Origin: Streptomyces fodineus
GTDB taxonomy: Bacteria > Actinomycetota > Actinomycetes > Streptomycetales > Streptomycetaceae
Direction of reading: 5' to 3'
Length of the DNA: 64,000 nt
Assembly (NCBI RefSeq): GCF_001735805.1
Contig: NZ_CP017248.1
Location: 806,001-870,000, forward strand
The notes below the pieces were generated by a model that was not told where the DNA came from, ran no database searches, and saw only the letters and a list, made by a program, of their open reading frames with translations. Below, one piece after another: positions 17,039-25,147 of this stretch. The position numbers and the translations under genes are program-made. Position 1 is the stretch's first letter, and the number at the start of each line of letters is the position of its first letter.

Positions 17039-17889
17039 TTCCCCCCGAGTTCGAGTACACCCGTCCGGACAGCGTCGACGCTGCCGTACGCGCCCTCGCC
17101 GACGCGGGCGACGAGGCGAAGGTGATCGCCGGCGGGCAGAGCCTGGTGCCGCTGCTGCGGCTGCGGCTGGCCTTCCCGGAGCTGCTCGTGGACATCGGCC
17201 GGATCCCTGAGCTGCGCGGGGTCCGCGAGGACGGTGACACGCTCGTCATCGGCGCGATGACCACGCACCACGAGGTGGTGCACGATCCGCTGGTGCGCCG
17301 GCACGCCGGGCTGCTCGCGCAGGCGACGGCCACGGTGGCCGACCCGGCCGTCCGGCACCGGGGCACCCTGGGCGGCTCGCTCGCCCACGCCGACCCGGCC
17401 GGGGACCTGCCCGCCGTGGCCCTCGCCCTGGACGCCGAACTGGTCGTGGCCGGGCCCGCCGGACGCCGCACCATCGCCGCGCGCGAGTTCTTCGTGGACT
17501 ACCTGCAGTCGGCGCTCGCCGACGACGAACTGCTGCTGGAGGTGCGCCTCCCGAAGACGGACGGCTGGGGCTTCCACTACGAGAAGTTCCACCCGGTCGC
17601 CCAGTCCTGGGCCATCGTCGGCGTCGCCGCACTGGTACGGCGCGACGACGGGCGGATCGCCGAGGCGCGCGTCGGGCTCACCCACATGGCAGCGACCCCG
17701 CTCAGGGCGACCGCGGTCGAGGCGGCGCTCGCGGGTGCCGACGGCCCGGAGGCCGTGGCACGGGCCGCCGAGGCGGCGGCGGAAGGGACCCGGCCGGCGC
17801 AGGACCTGTCCGCCTCGCCCGAGTACCGCCGGCACCTGGCGCGCGTGCTGACCAGGCGGGCGGTGCTGGCCGCGACCGGAATGGGGTGA
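17035..17889 (+). CDS. coxM: molybdenum hydroxylase FAD-binding subunit (CoxM-like)
   Basis: A 284-residue flavoprotein of the CO-dehydrogenase medium-subunit family. It takes electrons from the [2Fe-2S] subunit and delivers them to an acceptor. The FAD-binding VAO-type motifs are visible: AGGQSLVPLLRLRLAFP near residues 32-50 and a TVADPAVRHRGTLGGSLAHA segment near 98-117 with the diphosphate loop. The C-terminal CO_deh_flav_C domain follows (about 170-280). Starts with ATG overlapping the coxL stop. Length and order fit a functional S-L-M heterotrimer. Confidence 0.95.
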   Translation: MIPPEFEYTRPDSVDAAVRALADAGDEAKVIAGGQSLVPLLRLRLAFPELLVDIGRIPELRGVREDGDTLVIGAMTTHHEVVHDPLVRRHAGLLAQATATVADPAVRHRGTLGGSLAHADPAGDLPAVALALDAELVVAGPAGRRTIAAREFFVDYLQSALADDELLLEVRLPKTDGWGFHYEKFHPVAQSWAIVGVAALVRRDDGRIAEARVGLTHMAATPLRATAVEAALAGADGPEAVARAAEAAAEGTRPAQDLSASPEYRRHLARVLTRRAVLAATGMG

Positions 17890-17904
17890 GCGCCGATCAT
17901 CACG

Positions 17905-18780
17905 ATGGACGACCCGGAGCGGGTGCGGGCCCGCCTGGAGGAGACGGGGTACCTCGTCGACGAAGGGCTGGCCGTCACCTGTTTCCTGGCCCTGAGGCTG
18001 CACCGGCCGCTGTTCTGCGAGGGCGACGCGGGCGTGGGCAAGACCGCGCTCGCCTCCGCCCTCGCCGAGGCGCTCGGCGCGCCGCTGATCCGGCTGCAGT
18101 GCCACGAGGGCATCGACGCCTCGCAGGCCCTGTACGACTGGGACTTCCCGCGCCAGCTGCTGCACCTGCGGGCCGCCGAGGCGGCCGGGGTGACGGACGC
18201 GGACCGGCTGGAGAGCGAGCTGTACGACCGGCGGTTCCTGATCGCCCGGCCGCTGCTGCTGGCCCTTCAGACGCATCCCTCGGTCCTGCTGGTCGACGAG
18301 ATCGACCGGGCCGACGACGAGTTCGAGGCGTTCCTGCTGGAGCTGCTGTCCGAGTACTCCGTCACGATCCCCGAGCTGGGCACGCTGCGCGCCGAGAGCC
18401 CGCCGGTCGCCGTGCTGACTTCGAACCGCACCCGTGAGGTGCACGACGCGCTGAAGCGGCGGTGCTTGTACCACTGGTTCGACCATCCCTCCTTCGCCCG
18501 CGAACTGACCATCGTGCGGCGCCGGTTGCCGGATGTGTCGGCCCGGCTCGCCGAACAGGTCACGGCGCTGGTGCAGGCGCTGCGGGGCGCGGACCTGCTC
18601 AAACCGCCCGGTGTGGCCGAGACCCTGGACTGGGCCCAGGCACTGGACGCGCTGGGTGCGAGCGAGGTGGACGCGGAGCTGGCGGTGGCGACGCTGGGCT
18701 CGGTGCTGAAGTACCGGGAGGACACCGACCGGGCGCGGGGGCTCGATCTCGCGGCGGTCCTCGCGGCCCGGGGCGGGTGA
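17905..18780 (+). CDS. coxD: MoxR-type AAA+ ATPase (CoxD-like)
   Basis: A 291-residue AAA+ ATPase. Walker A is GDAGVGKT (40-47), Walker B LLVDEIDRADDEF, and sensor region TSNRTREVHDALKRRC. In carboxidotrophic bacteria CoxD works with CoxE and CoxF to mature the molybdenum-copper active site. Here its place after S-L-M and just before a VWA protein supports an equivalent chaperone or maturation role, though the form II enzyme may not use copper. ATG 17905 lies 15 bp after the coxM stop. The stop overlaps the next GTG. Confidence 0.92.
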   Translation: MDDPERVRARLEETGYLVDEGLAVTCFLALRLHRPLFCEGDAGVGKTALASALAEALGAPLIRLQCHEGIDASQALYDWDFPRQLLHLRAAEAAGVTDADRLESELYDRRFLIARPLLLALQTHPSVLLVDEIDRADDEFEAFLLELLSEYSVTIPELGTLRAESPPVAVLTSNRTREVHDALKRRCLYHWFDHPSFARELTIVRRRLPDVSARLAEQVTALVQALRGADLLKPPGVAETLDWAQALDALGASEVDAELAVATLGSVLKYREDTDRARGLDLAAVLAARGG

Positions 18781-20108
18781 GGGCGGTGGGCACGGGCACG
18801 AGCGGGGCGAGCGGTCCCCCGGGGGCGGACACCGTACGGCACGGCGGGGACGCACGGCAGCGCGCCGCGCCCAAGGAACAGCTCGGGAGGGACGCCGCAC
18901 GCCTCGGGCCCGGCACCGGACCACCCGGGACGGACCCCGGACACCTCGGCGCGGACGCCGGACTGCTCGCGGCGGACGCCGTGCTGCTCGGTTTCGTGCG
19001 GGCGCTGCGGGCGGCGGGGGTGGATGCGAGCTCCGAGCGGCTGTCTGCGTTCCTGCGGGCCGTTGCCGCTCTGCGGCCGGGGGTGCGCGCGGACGTGTAC
19101 TGGGCGGGGCGGGCGACGCTGTGCGGCGGGCACGACGATCTGGAGCGGTACGAGCGGGTGTTCGCGGCGTACTTCGGGGGCTCCGGCGCGGGGGCCGGGC
19201 GCGTGGCGCGCACCGCTCCCCCGCCCCGGCTCCGGCTCGGCGCCCGGGCGGCGCCCACCGGACCCCGTACGCCGGGCGAGGGCGAACCGCCGGGGCCGCC
19301 GGTCGCCGCGCTCGCCAGCCCGGCCGAGGTGCTGCGGCACCGCGACTTCGCCTCGCTGGACCCCGCCGAGCGGGACCAACTGCGTCGGCTGCTCGCCGTG
19401 TTCGCACTCCGGGGGCAGGCGCGTCGCTCGGCGCGGCGCAGGCCCGCCCGGCGTGGCGAGGTCGATCCCCGGCGCACCGTACGGGAGTTGCTGCGCAGGG
19501 GCGGGGAGCCGGCCCGGCTGCGGCGGCACGCGCGCGTGCGGCAGCCGCGCCGGGTGGTGCTCCTCGTCGACGTGAGCGGCTCGATGGCGCCGTACGCCGA
19601 CGCACTGCTGCGGTTCGCACACGCAGCGGTGCGCGCGGGCCGCACGGAGGTGTTCACCATCGGCACCCGGCTGACCCGGGTGACCCGCGAACTCTCCCAC
19701 AGGGACCCCGACTTGGCGATGGCGGCGGTCGCGGCGGCCGTGCCCGACTGGCGCGGCGGCACCCGGCTCGGGGAGCTGGTGCGGGCGTTCCTGGACCGCT
19801 GGGGCCGGCGCGGTATGGCGCGCGGCGCCATCGTCGTACTGCTCTCGGACGGCTGGGAGCGCGGCGATCCGGAGCTGCTCGGGCAGCAGATGCGCCGTCT
19901 GCACGCCCTCGCCCACCAGGTGGTCTGGGCGAACCCCCGCAAGGCCCGGCCCGGTTACGCGCCGCTGGCGGCCGGGATGGCGGCGGCGCTGCCCAGCGTG
20001 GACGCCTTCGTCGAGGGGCACAGCCTGGCGGCGCTGGAGCGGCTGGCGGCGGTGGTGCGCGGCGGCCAGACCGGTGCGGTCCGGGTGAAAGGAGCGGATG
20101 GTGCGTGA
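18777..20108 (+). CDS. coxE: VWA-domain protein (CoxE-like)
   Basis: A protein of about 443 residues with a von Willebrand A domain in its C-terminal half. The MIDAS motif is DVSGSM, preceded by RRVVLLV, with later metal-binding parts at FTIGTRLTRVT and VLLSDGWERGD. CoxE proteins pair with the MoxR ATPase in cofactor maturation. The start is uncertain: the GTG at 18777 gives a GTGA overlap with coxD, and a second GTG at 18786 has a GGTGAGG site. The first about 60 residues are low complexity (Gly/Thr/Pro) and precede the conserved FVRALRAAGVDASSERL helix. Its stop overlaps the next gene by 11 bp. Confidence 0.9.
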   Translation: MRAVGTGTSGASGPPGADTVRHGGDARQRAAPKEQLGRDAARLGPGTGPPGTDPGHLGADAGLLAADAVLLGFVRALRAAGVDASSERLSAFLRAVAALRPGVRADVYWAGRATLCGGHDDLERYERVFAAYFGGSGAGAGRVARTAPPPRLRLGARAAPTGPRTPGEGEPPGPPVAALASPAEVLRHRDFASLDPAERDQLRRLLAVFALRGQARRSARRRPARRGEVDPRRTVRELLRRGGEPARLRRHARVRQPRRVVLLVDVSGSMAPYADALLRFAHAAVRAGRTEVFTIGTRLTRVTRELSHRDPDLAMAAVAAAVPDWRGGTRLGELVRAFLDRWGRRGMARGAIVVLLSDGWERGDPELLGQQMRRLHALAHQVVWANPRKARPGYAPLAAGMAAALPSVDAFVEGHSLAALERLAAVVRGGQTGAVRVKGADGA

Positions 20109-21213
20109 GATTCTGCCGGCGCTGGCGCGCTGGCACGCGGCCGGGATCCCGTTCGGTCTGGCCACGGTGGTCGCGGTCAGCCGCAGCGCGCCGCGCGGCC
20201 CCGGTGCCGCCATGGCGGTGGGGCCGGACGACGAGGTCGTGGGCAGCGTGTCCGGGGGCTGTGTCGAGGGCGCGGTGTTCGAGCTCGCGGAGGAGGTCGT
20301 GGCGAGCGGCGAGGCCCGCCTTGCGACCTTCGGGTACAGCGACGAGGACGCGTTCGCGGTCGGGCTCACCTGCGGTGGTGAGATCACCCTGCTGGTACGG
20401 CCGGTGACGCCGGAGTCGGACCCGGCGTTCGGCACGGTGGCCGCGTCGGTCGCCACGGGGGAGCCGGTGACCGTGGCCACGGTGGTGGACGGGCCGGCGC
20501 CGCGCGGCGCCACGCTCGCCGTCTGGCCGGACCGGGCGACGGGCACGCTCGGCGCGAGTGGCCTCGACGTCGCCGTCACCGCCGACGCGCGCGGCGAACT
20601 CGCCCTCGGCGCCTCGCTCCTGCGGCACTACGGGCCGCACGGCGAGCGCCGTGAGGACGACGTCACCGTGTTCCTCCAGTCCTTCGCGCCGCGGCCGCGC
20701 ATGCTGGTCTTCGGCGCGATCGACTACGCGGCGGCGGTGGCCCGGATCGGCGACTTCCTCGGCTACCGGGTCACCGTGTGCGACGCCCGCCCGGTCTTCG
20801 CCACGCCCAAGCGTTTCCCGGCGGGCGTCGAGGTCGTGGTCGACTGGCCGCACCGCTACCTCGCCGGTACGCAGACCGACGACCGCACGGTGGTCTGCGT
20901 CCTCACCCACGACCCGAAGTTCGACGTGCCGCTGCTTGAGGAGGCCCTGCGCCGCCCGGCCGCCTACATCGGGGCGATGGGCAGCCGGCGCACCCACGAG
21001 GAGCGGCGCGAACGGCTCACCGAGGCCGGTGTGACCGAGGCCGAGCTGTCCCGGCTGCGCTCGCCGCTCGGGCTGGACCTCGGGGCCCGTACGCCCGAGG
21101 AGGTCGCCGTCTCCGTCGCCGCCGAGATCGTCGCCCTACGCTGGGGCGGCAGCGGCGCGCCCCTGACCACCACCGCCGGAGCCATCCACCCGTTCCACCC
21201 GTCCGCCGCCTGA
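20098..21213 (+). CDS. coxF: XdhC/CoxF-family molybdenum enzyme maturation protein
   Basis: A 371-residue XdhC/CoxI-type accessory protein, which in other systems binds molybdenum cofactor and inserts the sulfurated form into the apoenzyme. The N-terminal XdhC domain has SRSAPRGPGAAMAVG and the conserved SGGCVEGAVFE. A central linker leads to a C-terminal Rossmann-like domain (FAPRPRMLVFGAIDYAAAVA, then GYRVTVCDARPVFATP) ending with AAYIGAMGSRRTHEERRERL. ATG 20098 follows AAAGGAG and overlaps coxE by 11 bp, so it is translationally coupled. Confidence 0.93.
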   Translation: MVREILPALARWHAAGIPFGLATVVAVSRSAPRGPGAAMAVGPDDEVVGSVSGGCVEGAVFELAEEVVASGEARLATFGYSDEDAFAVGLTCGGEITLLVRPVTPESDPAFGTVAASVATGEPVTVATVVDGPAPRGATLAVWPDRATGTLGASGLDVAVTADARGELALGASLLRHYGPHGERREDDVTVFLQSFAPRPRMLVFGAIDYAAAVARIGDFLGYRVTVCDARPVFATPKRFPAGVEVVVDWPHRYLAGTQTDDRTVVCVLTHDPKFDVPLLEEALRRPAAYIGAMGSRRTHEERRERLTEAGVTEAELSRLRSPLGLDLGARTPEEVAVSVAAEIVALRWGGSGAPLTTTAGAIHPFHPSAA

Positions 21214-21235
21214 CGCGTCCGGAAAGGAGCACGTC

Positions 21236-21883
21236 ATGGAGCTGCACCACGAGTTCACGGTCCCCGTCCCGGTCGACGACGCCTGGCACACACTCCTCGA
21301 CATCGAACGCGTCGCGCCCTGTCTGCCGGGCGCGGTGGTGGAGGACTACGACGGCAAGACCGTGACCGGCTCGGTGAAGGTCAAGGTCGGCCCGGTCACC
21401 GTCGCCTACCGGGGCACGGCGGTCTTCGAGGAGCAGGACGAGCCGGCCCACCGGATGGTGCTCGTGGCGAGCGGCCGGGAGACCCGGGGACAGGGCACGG
21501 CCCGGGCGACGCTCACCGGCACGCTGACCGAACAGGACGGCGGCACGGCGGTGTCGGTGCACACGGACCTCACGGTGACCGGCCGCCCCGCGCAGTTCGG
21601 CCGGGGCGTACTGGCGGAGGTCGGCGACCGCCTGGTGGGCCAGTTCGCTTCCTGCCTGGCGGACCGTCTGTCCGAACAGCCACCGCCCGCTGAGGAGCAA
21701 CCGCGGCAGCGGGACGAGCCGGAACCGGAACCGCTGGACCTTCTGCGCACGGCCGGCCTGCCGCTGGCCAAGCGTGCGGCGGCCGTGGCGGCGGTGGTCG
21801 CCGTAGTGGCATGGGCGGCGAGGCGACTGCGACGGCGCGGGCGGGGACGGCGCACCTCTCTACGTCACCCCGCATCACCCTGA
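21236..21883 (+). CDS. coxG: SRPBCC-family protein CoxG with C-terminal hydrophobic anchor
   Basis: A 215-residue protein. Residues 1-145 form a START-like SRPBCC hydrophobic-cavity fold (HHEFTVPVPVDDAWHTLLDI, CLPGAVVEDYDG, KVKVGPVTVAYRGTA). A Pro/Glu-rich linker and a C-terminal hydrophobic helix (AAAVAAVVAVVAWAARRL) with a basic end follow. CoxG recruits CO dehydrogenase to the membrane in carboxidotrophs, and this tail fits such an anchoring role. ATG 21236 follows GGAAAGGAG, 22 bp after coxF. It is the last gene of the operon, and its 3' end overlaps the convergent GNAT gene by 19 bp. Confidence 0.9.
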   Translation: MELHHEFTVPVPVDDAWHTLLDIERVAPCLPGAVVEDYDGKTVTGSVKVKVGPVTVAYRGTAVFEEQDEPAHRMVLVASGRETRGQGTARATLTGTLTEQDGGTAVSVHTDLTVTGRPAQFGRGVLAEVGDRLVGQFASCLADRLSEQPPPAEEQPRQRDEPEPEPLDLLRTAGLPLAKRAAAVAAVVAVVAWAARRLRRRGRGRRTSLRHPASP

Positions 21884-22410
21884 ACACGCGCATGCAGATG
21901 CTGATCATGCCAGCCGTCGGCATGCAGCAGAGCACTGCGCTGGGTGCCCTCGAGGGCGTACCCGGCCTGCTGGGCCACCCGGCAGGACGCGGGATTCGCC
22001 GTGGAGTGGCACAGCCGCAGCCGATGCAGACCCAGGTCGTCCAGGGCCCACCGGCCCAGCCGCCGCACCGCCTCCAGGGCGACCCCACCGCCACGCGCCT
22101 CGGGCAGCAGCCAGTAGACGAGCTCGGCGGTGCCGCCCGCGAGGTCGACGTCGTTCAGTCCGACGAGCCCGACCGCCGGGCCGCCCGGCCGGGCCACGGC
22201 CCACACGGCACCGGTCTCCGCCCGCCACCGCTCGTGCATGCGCGCGATCCGCTGCCGGGCCTCGTCGAGGCCGCCGACGGTGAACAGGTTCCATTGCCGG
22301 ATGGCGGGGTCCTGCCCGGCGGCGAGCACCGCGTCCGCGTCGTCGGGGCCGAAGGGGCGCAGTTCCAGGCCGGATGCCAGGGTCAGGACGGGCTGGGCCT
22401 GCCGGGCCAT
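21865..22410 (-). CDS. GNAT-family N-acetyltransferase
   Basis: A protein of about 181 residues of the RimJ/RimL-like GNAT fold, which transfers an acetyl group from acetyl-CoA to an amine. Motifs: LELRPFGPDDADAVLAAGQD, strand VWAVARPGGPAVGLVGLNDV, the AELVYWLLPEARGGGVALEA acetyl-CoA loop region, and GLHRLRLCHSTANPASCRVA near the end. ATG 22410 has CAGGT upstream; an in-frame GTG at 22455 is possible. It lies 24 bp or more after the phosphoesterase and is probably the last gene of the minus-strand run that starts at 28188. Substrate unknown. Confidence 0.85.
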   Translation of the reverse strand: MARQAQPVLTLASGLELRPFGPDDADAVLAAGQDPAIRQWNLFTVGGLDEARQRIARMHERWRAETGAVWAVARPGGPAVGLVGLNDVDLAGGTAELVYWLLPEARGGGVALEAVRRLGRWALDDLGLHRLRLCHSTANPASCRVAQQAGYALEGTQRSALLHADGWHDQHLHARVQGDAG

Positions 22411-22478
22411 GTGACCTGCGGGTACGACGTCGGGTATGCCGGAACTGTTGATCACCCAGGGATGATGGCACGGACCCG

Positions 22479-22979
22479 CTACCGCTGCGGCAGGCGGTGC
22501 AGGGTCACGTCGGTGAGCGCGCCGTCGGCGAGCACAGCGGTCAGGTAGGTGCAGTGGGGCTGGCGGCGCCGGTCGGTCGGTGAGCCGGGGTTGAGCAGCC
22601 GCAGCCCGCTCGGGGCGGTGCTGTCCCAGGGGATGTGGCTGTGGCCGAAGACCAGCACGTCGAGGTCGGGGAAGCGGGCGGCGCAGCGGGCCTCGCGGCC
22701 CTGGGCGGGGCCGGTCTCGTGCACGACGCCGAAGCGCAGGCCGTCCAGCTCGGCGTACGCCACCTCGGGGAGCCGGGCCCGCAGCTGCGGGCCGTCGTTG
22801 TTGCCGTAGACCGCGATGAGCCGGCGGCTGCGGCTCTGCAGCAGGTCCAGGGTGGCGGTGTCGACCCAGTCCCCGGCGTGGAACACCACGTCGGCGCGCG
22901 GGAGTTCGGCCAGCAGCGGTTCGGGGAGCCGGTTGGCGCGCTTGGGCAGATGGGTGTCGGACATGAGCAGGAGGCGCAC
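22479..22979 (-). CDS. YfcE/MJ0936-type metallophosphoesterase
   Basis: A 166-residue calcineurin-like phosphoesterase with all metal-binding signatures: Asp8 and His10 in SDTHLPK, Asp37 in HAGDW, Asn60 in GNNDG, His in VVHETG and the pair in FGHSHIPW. Such small enzymes hydrolyse phosphodiesters with two metal ions; the natural substrate is rarely known. GTG 22979 starts at the first beta-strand. It begins 9 bp after the SDR stop, so it is probably co-transcribed with the upstream SDR, dehydratase and oxidase genes without an evident pathway link. Confidence 0.9.
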   Translation of the reverse strand: MRLLLMSDTHLPKRANRLPEPLLAELPRADVVFHAGDWVDTATLDLLQSRSRRLIAVYGNNDGPQLRARLPEVAYAELDGLRFGVVHETGPAQGREARCAARFPDLDVLVFGHSHIPWDSTAPSGLRLLNPGSPTDRRRQPHCTYLTAVLADGALTDVTLHRLPQR

Positions 22980-22988
22980 GCTCTCAGA

Positions 22989-23999
22989 CTAGGCTGCGCG
23001 GGAGGTCAGCCGGCGCAGGCCGCGTAGGGCGCCGAGCAGTGCGGCGCTGGTGCAGAGGGCGGTGGCGGCGGGGTGCCGGGCCAGGGTCTGCTGCCAGGAG
23101 CGGGCGTGGGCGCTGTCGTCGAAGGAGCCGTGGGCGCCCTGGTCCTCGGCGGGGTCCTGGTCGACGGGTGCGAAGAGGTTGTCCAGGCCGGCGGGCGGGA
23201 GGCGGTCGGTCTGCTGGGAGTCGAAGCCGGTGCGGGCGAGGTAGCGGTCGAGCGGGGCCGGGGCGAGGCGGTTGGCCCAGATGGTGGCCACGGTGCTGGC
23301 GCCGACGTAGTACTGCTTGCGGCGCGGGTGGTCGGCGGCGTACACGACGCCTCGGGCGGCTACCTCCGGCTGGTAGATCGGCGGCACGGGCATGGGGTGC
23401 CGGGGCAGGCGGGAGCGGACCCATTCGAACTGGGGGGTGTTGACCGCGGGCATCTGGACCACGGTGATGTGGACGTTGCTGCCGCGGTGCAGCAGTTCCG
23501 TGCGCAGGGAGGAGGTGAAGCCGTTGATGGCGTGCTTGGCGCCGCAGTACGCCGACTGCAGCGGGATGGACCGCTCCCCTAGCGCCGAGCCGACCTGCAC
23601 GATGGTGCCCCGGTCGCGGGGCAGCATGCGCCTGAGGGCGGTGCGGGTGCCGTTGACGAAGCCGAGGTAGGTGACGTCGGTGATCCGCCGGAACTCCTCG
23701 GGGGTGATCTCGTCGAACGGCGCGAACACGCTCGCGAAGGCGCAGTTGATCCATACGTCGAGGGGGCCGAACTCCTTCTCCGCGGCCTCGGCGACGGCCT
23801 CCACCCGGTCCGCGTCGGCGATGTCGGCCACCTGGACGAGGGGCCGTCCGCCGAGGGCCGCGACCTCGTCGGCCGCCTCCCTGAGACCGCCCTCACCGCG
23901 GGCGACCAGGACGACGTTCGCGCCGCGCCGCCCGTACAGGCGGGCGGTGGCGCGGCCGATCCCGGCGCTGGCACCGGTGATGACGACGGTCGAAGGCAT
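22989..23999 (-). CDS. short-chain dehydrogenase/reductase with C-terminal extension
   Basis: A 336-residue SDR. The cofactor loop is TGASAGIG (about residues 7-14), the NAG-equivalent is NCAFASV, and the catalytic residues lie in VGSALGERSIPLQSAYCGAK (Ser, then Tyr-x3-Lys). After the classical 250-residue core, an extra region holds a possible membrane-proximal C-terminus (LCTSAALLGALRGLRRLTSR). ATG 23999 is chosen because AAGGGAG stands six bases upstream; the ATG at 24005 is too close to that site. It starts 28 bp after the dehydratase stop and is probably in one operon with it. Substrate unknown. Confidence 0.9.
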   Translation of the reverse strand: MPSTVVITGASAGIGRATARLYGRRGANVVLVARGEGGLREAADEVAALGGRPLVQVADIADADRVEAVAEAAEKEFGPLDVWINCAFASVFAPFDEITPEEFRRITDVTYLGFVNGTRTALRRMLPRDRGTIVQVGSALGERSIPLQSAYCGAKHAINGFTSSLRTELLHRGSNVHITVVQMPAVNTPQFEWVRSRLPRHPMPVPPIYQPEVAARGVVYAADHPRRKQYYVGASTVATIWANRLAPAPLDRYLARTGFDSQQTDRLPPAGLDNLFAPVDQDPAEDQGAHGSFDDSAHARSWQQTLARHPAATALCTSAALLGALRGLRRLTSRAA

Positions 24000-24027
24000 G
24001 ATCATCTCCCTTTCCCACTCGGTGACT

Positions 24028-25137
24028 TCACTGCACCCGGTAGGGCTCGGCCCGTTCCGCCACCAGGCTCAGCCCCAGTCCGGGTGCCCCGTCGGCGCCC
24101 GGGGTGACGCTGCCGCCGCCGGGGTCGAGGACGCCGTCGAAGAGGAGCCGCTCGATGCGGACGTGGTCGTGGAACCACTCCAGGTGCCGCAGGTTGGGCA
24201 GGGCCGCGGCGGCATGCGCGTGGGCGTGCGGAGCGCAGTGGCCGGAGACGTCGATCCCGCGCGCGTGGGCGAGCGCGGCGACCCGCAGCCAGACGGTGAT
24301 GCCGCCGCACCGGGTGACGTCGGCCTGGAGGCAGTCGACCGCTCCGGCGGCCAGCATGTGCTCGAAGTAGGGCAGCGTGTAGCCGTACTCGCCGGCGGTG
24401 ACGTCCATCGGGAGGCGGCGGCGGAGGTCCGCGAGCTGGATGAGGTGGTCGGAGGGGACCGGTTCCTCGAACCAGGTCACGCCCTGGTCCGCGAGTGCGT
24501 CGCCGGCCCGCGCGGCCTGCCCGCCGGTGTAGCCCCCGTTGGCGTCCACGTACAGCTCGGCCGCGTCGCCGATGCTCGCCCGCGCACGGGCGACCCGTTC
24601 GAGGTCGCGGGTCTCGCGGGTACCCCAGGACTCGCCGATCTTGATCTTGACGCGCGGAATGCCCTCGTCCTCGGTCCAGCCGCGCAGTTGGCGGTCCTGG
24701 CGTTCGGCGTCGTAGGTGGTGAAGCCGCCGCTGCCGTAGACGGGCACGTCGTCGCGGGCGGCGCCGAGCAGGGCGACGAGGGGCAGGTCCAGCAGACGGG
24801 CCTTGAGGTCCCACAGGGCGATGTCGACTGCGGCGATCGCCTGGGCGGCCACACCGGGCAGGCCGGCGTTGCGGACCGCCCGGCACATCCGCTCGTTGGC
24901 GCGCGGCACATCGAGGGCCGACAGGCCGGTGACGGTGCCGGCGAGGAGTTCGCGGACGACGTGGGCGGTGGCGGCGGGGGCGTAGGTGTAGCCGAGGCCG
25001 GTGGTGGTGCCGGTGCGGACGGTGACCAGGACGAGGGTGGTGGTGTCCCAGGCGAGGGTGCCGTCCGCCTCGGGGGTGTCGGTGGGGACGGTGTAGACGG
25101 CGGTGCCGACGTCGTCGACGGTGGGCCGGTCGCGCAC
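24028..25137 (-). CDS. enolase-superfamily sugar-acid dehydratase/racemase (mandelate racemase type)
   Basis: A 369-residue member of the mandelate racemase/muconate lactonising family. It abstracts a proton alpha to a carboxylate with Mg2+ bound by the barrel. Seen: the catalytic Lys pair in VKIKIGES, metal ligands Asp in YVDANGGY and Glu in FEEPVP, a third Glu in TAGEYGY, and a His near HCAPHAHAH. This fits a dehydratase acting on an aldonic or other hydroxy acid. GTG 25137 follows GAGGAGG. It lies 10 bp after a 2-hydroxyacid-oxidase-like gene, which suggests joint use of a hydroxy acid. Confidence 0.9.
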   Translation of the reverse strand: MRDRPTVDDVGTAVYTVPTDTPEADGTLAWDTTTLVLVTVRTGTTTGLGYTYAPAATAHVVRELLAGTVTGLSALDVPRANERMCRAVRNAGLPGVAAQAIAAVDIALWDLKARLLDLPLVALLGAARDDVPVYGSGGFTTYDAERQDRQLRGWTEDEGIPRVKIKIGESWGTRETRDLERVARARASIGDAAELYVDANGGYTGGQAARAGDALADQGVTWFEEPVPSDHLIQLADLRRRLPMDVTAGEYGYTLPYFEHMLAAGAVDCLQADVTRCGGITVWLRVAALAHARGIDVSGHCAPHAHAHAAAALPNLRHLEWFHDHVRIERLLFDGVLDPGGGSVTPGADGAPGLGLSLVAERAEPYRVQ

Positions 25138-25147
25138 GCTCGCCTCC

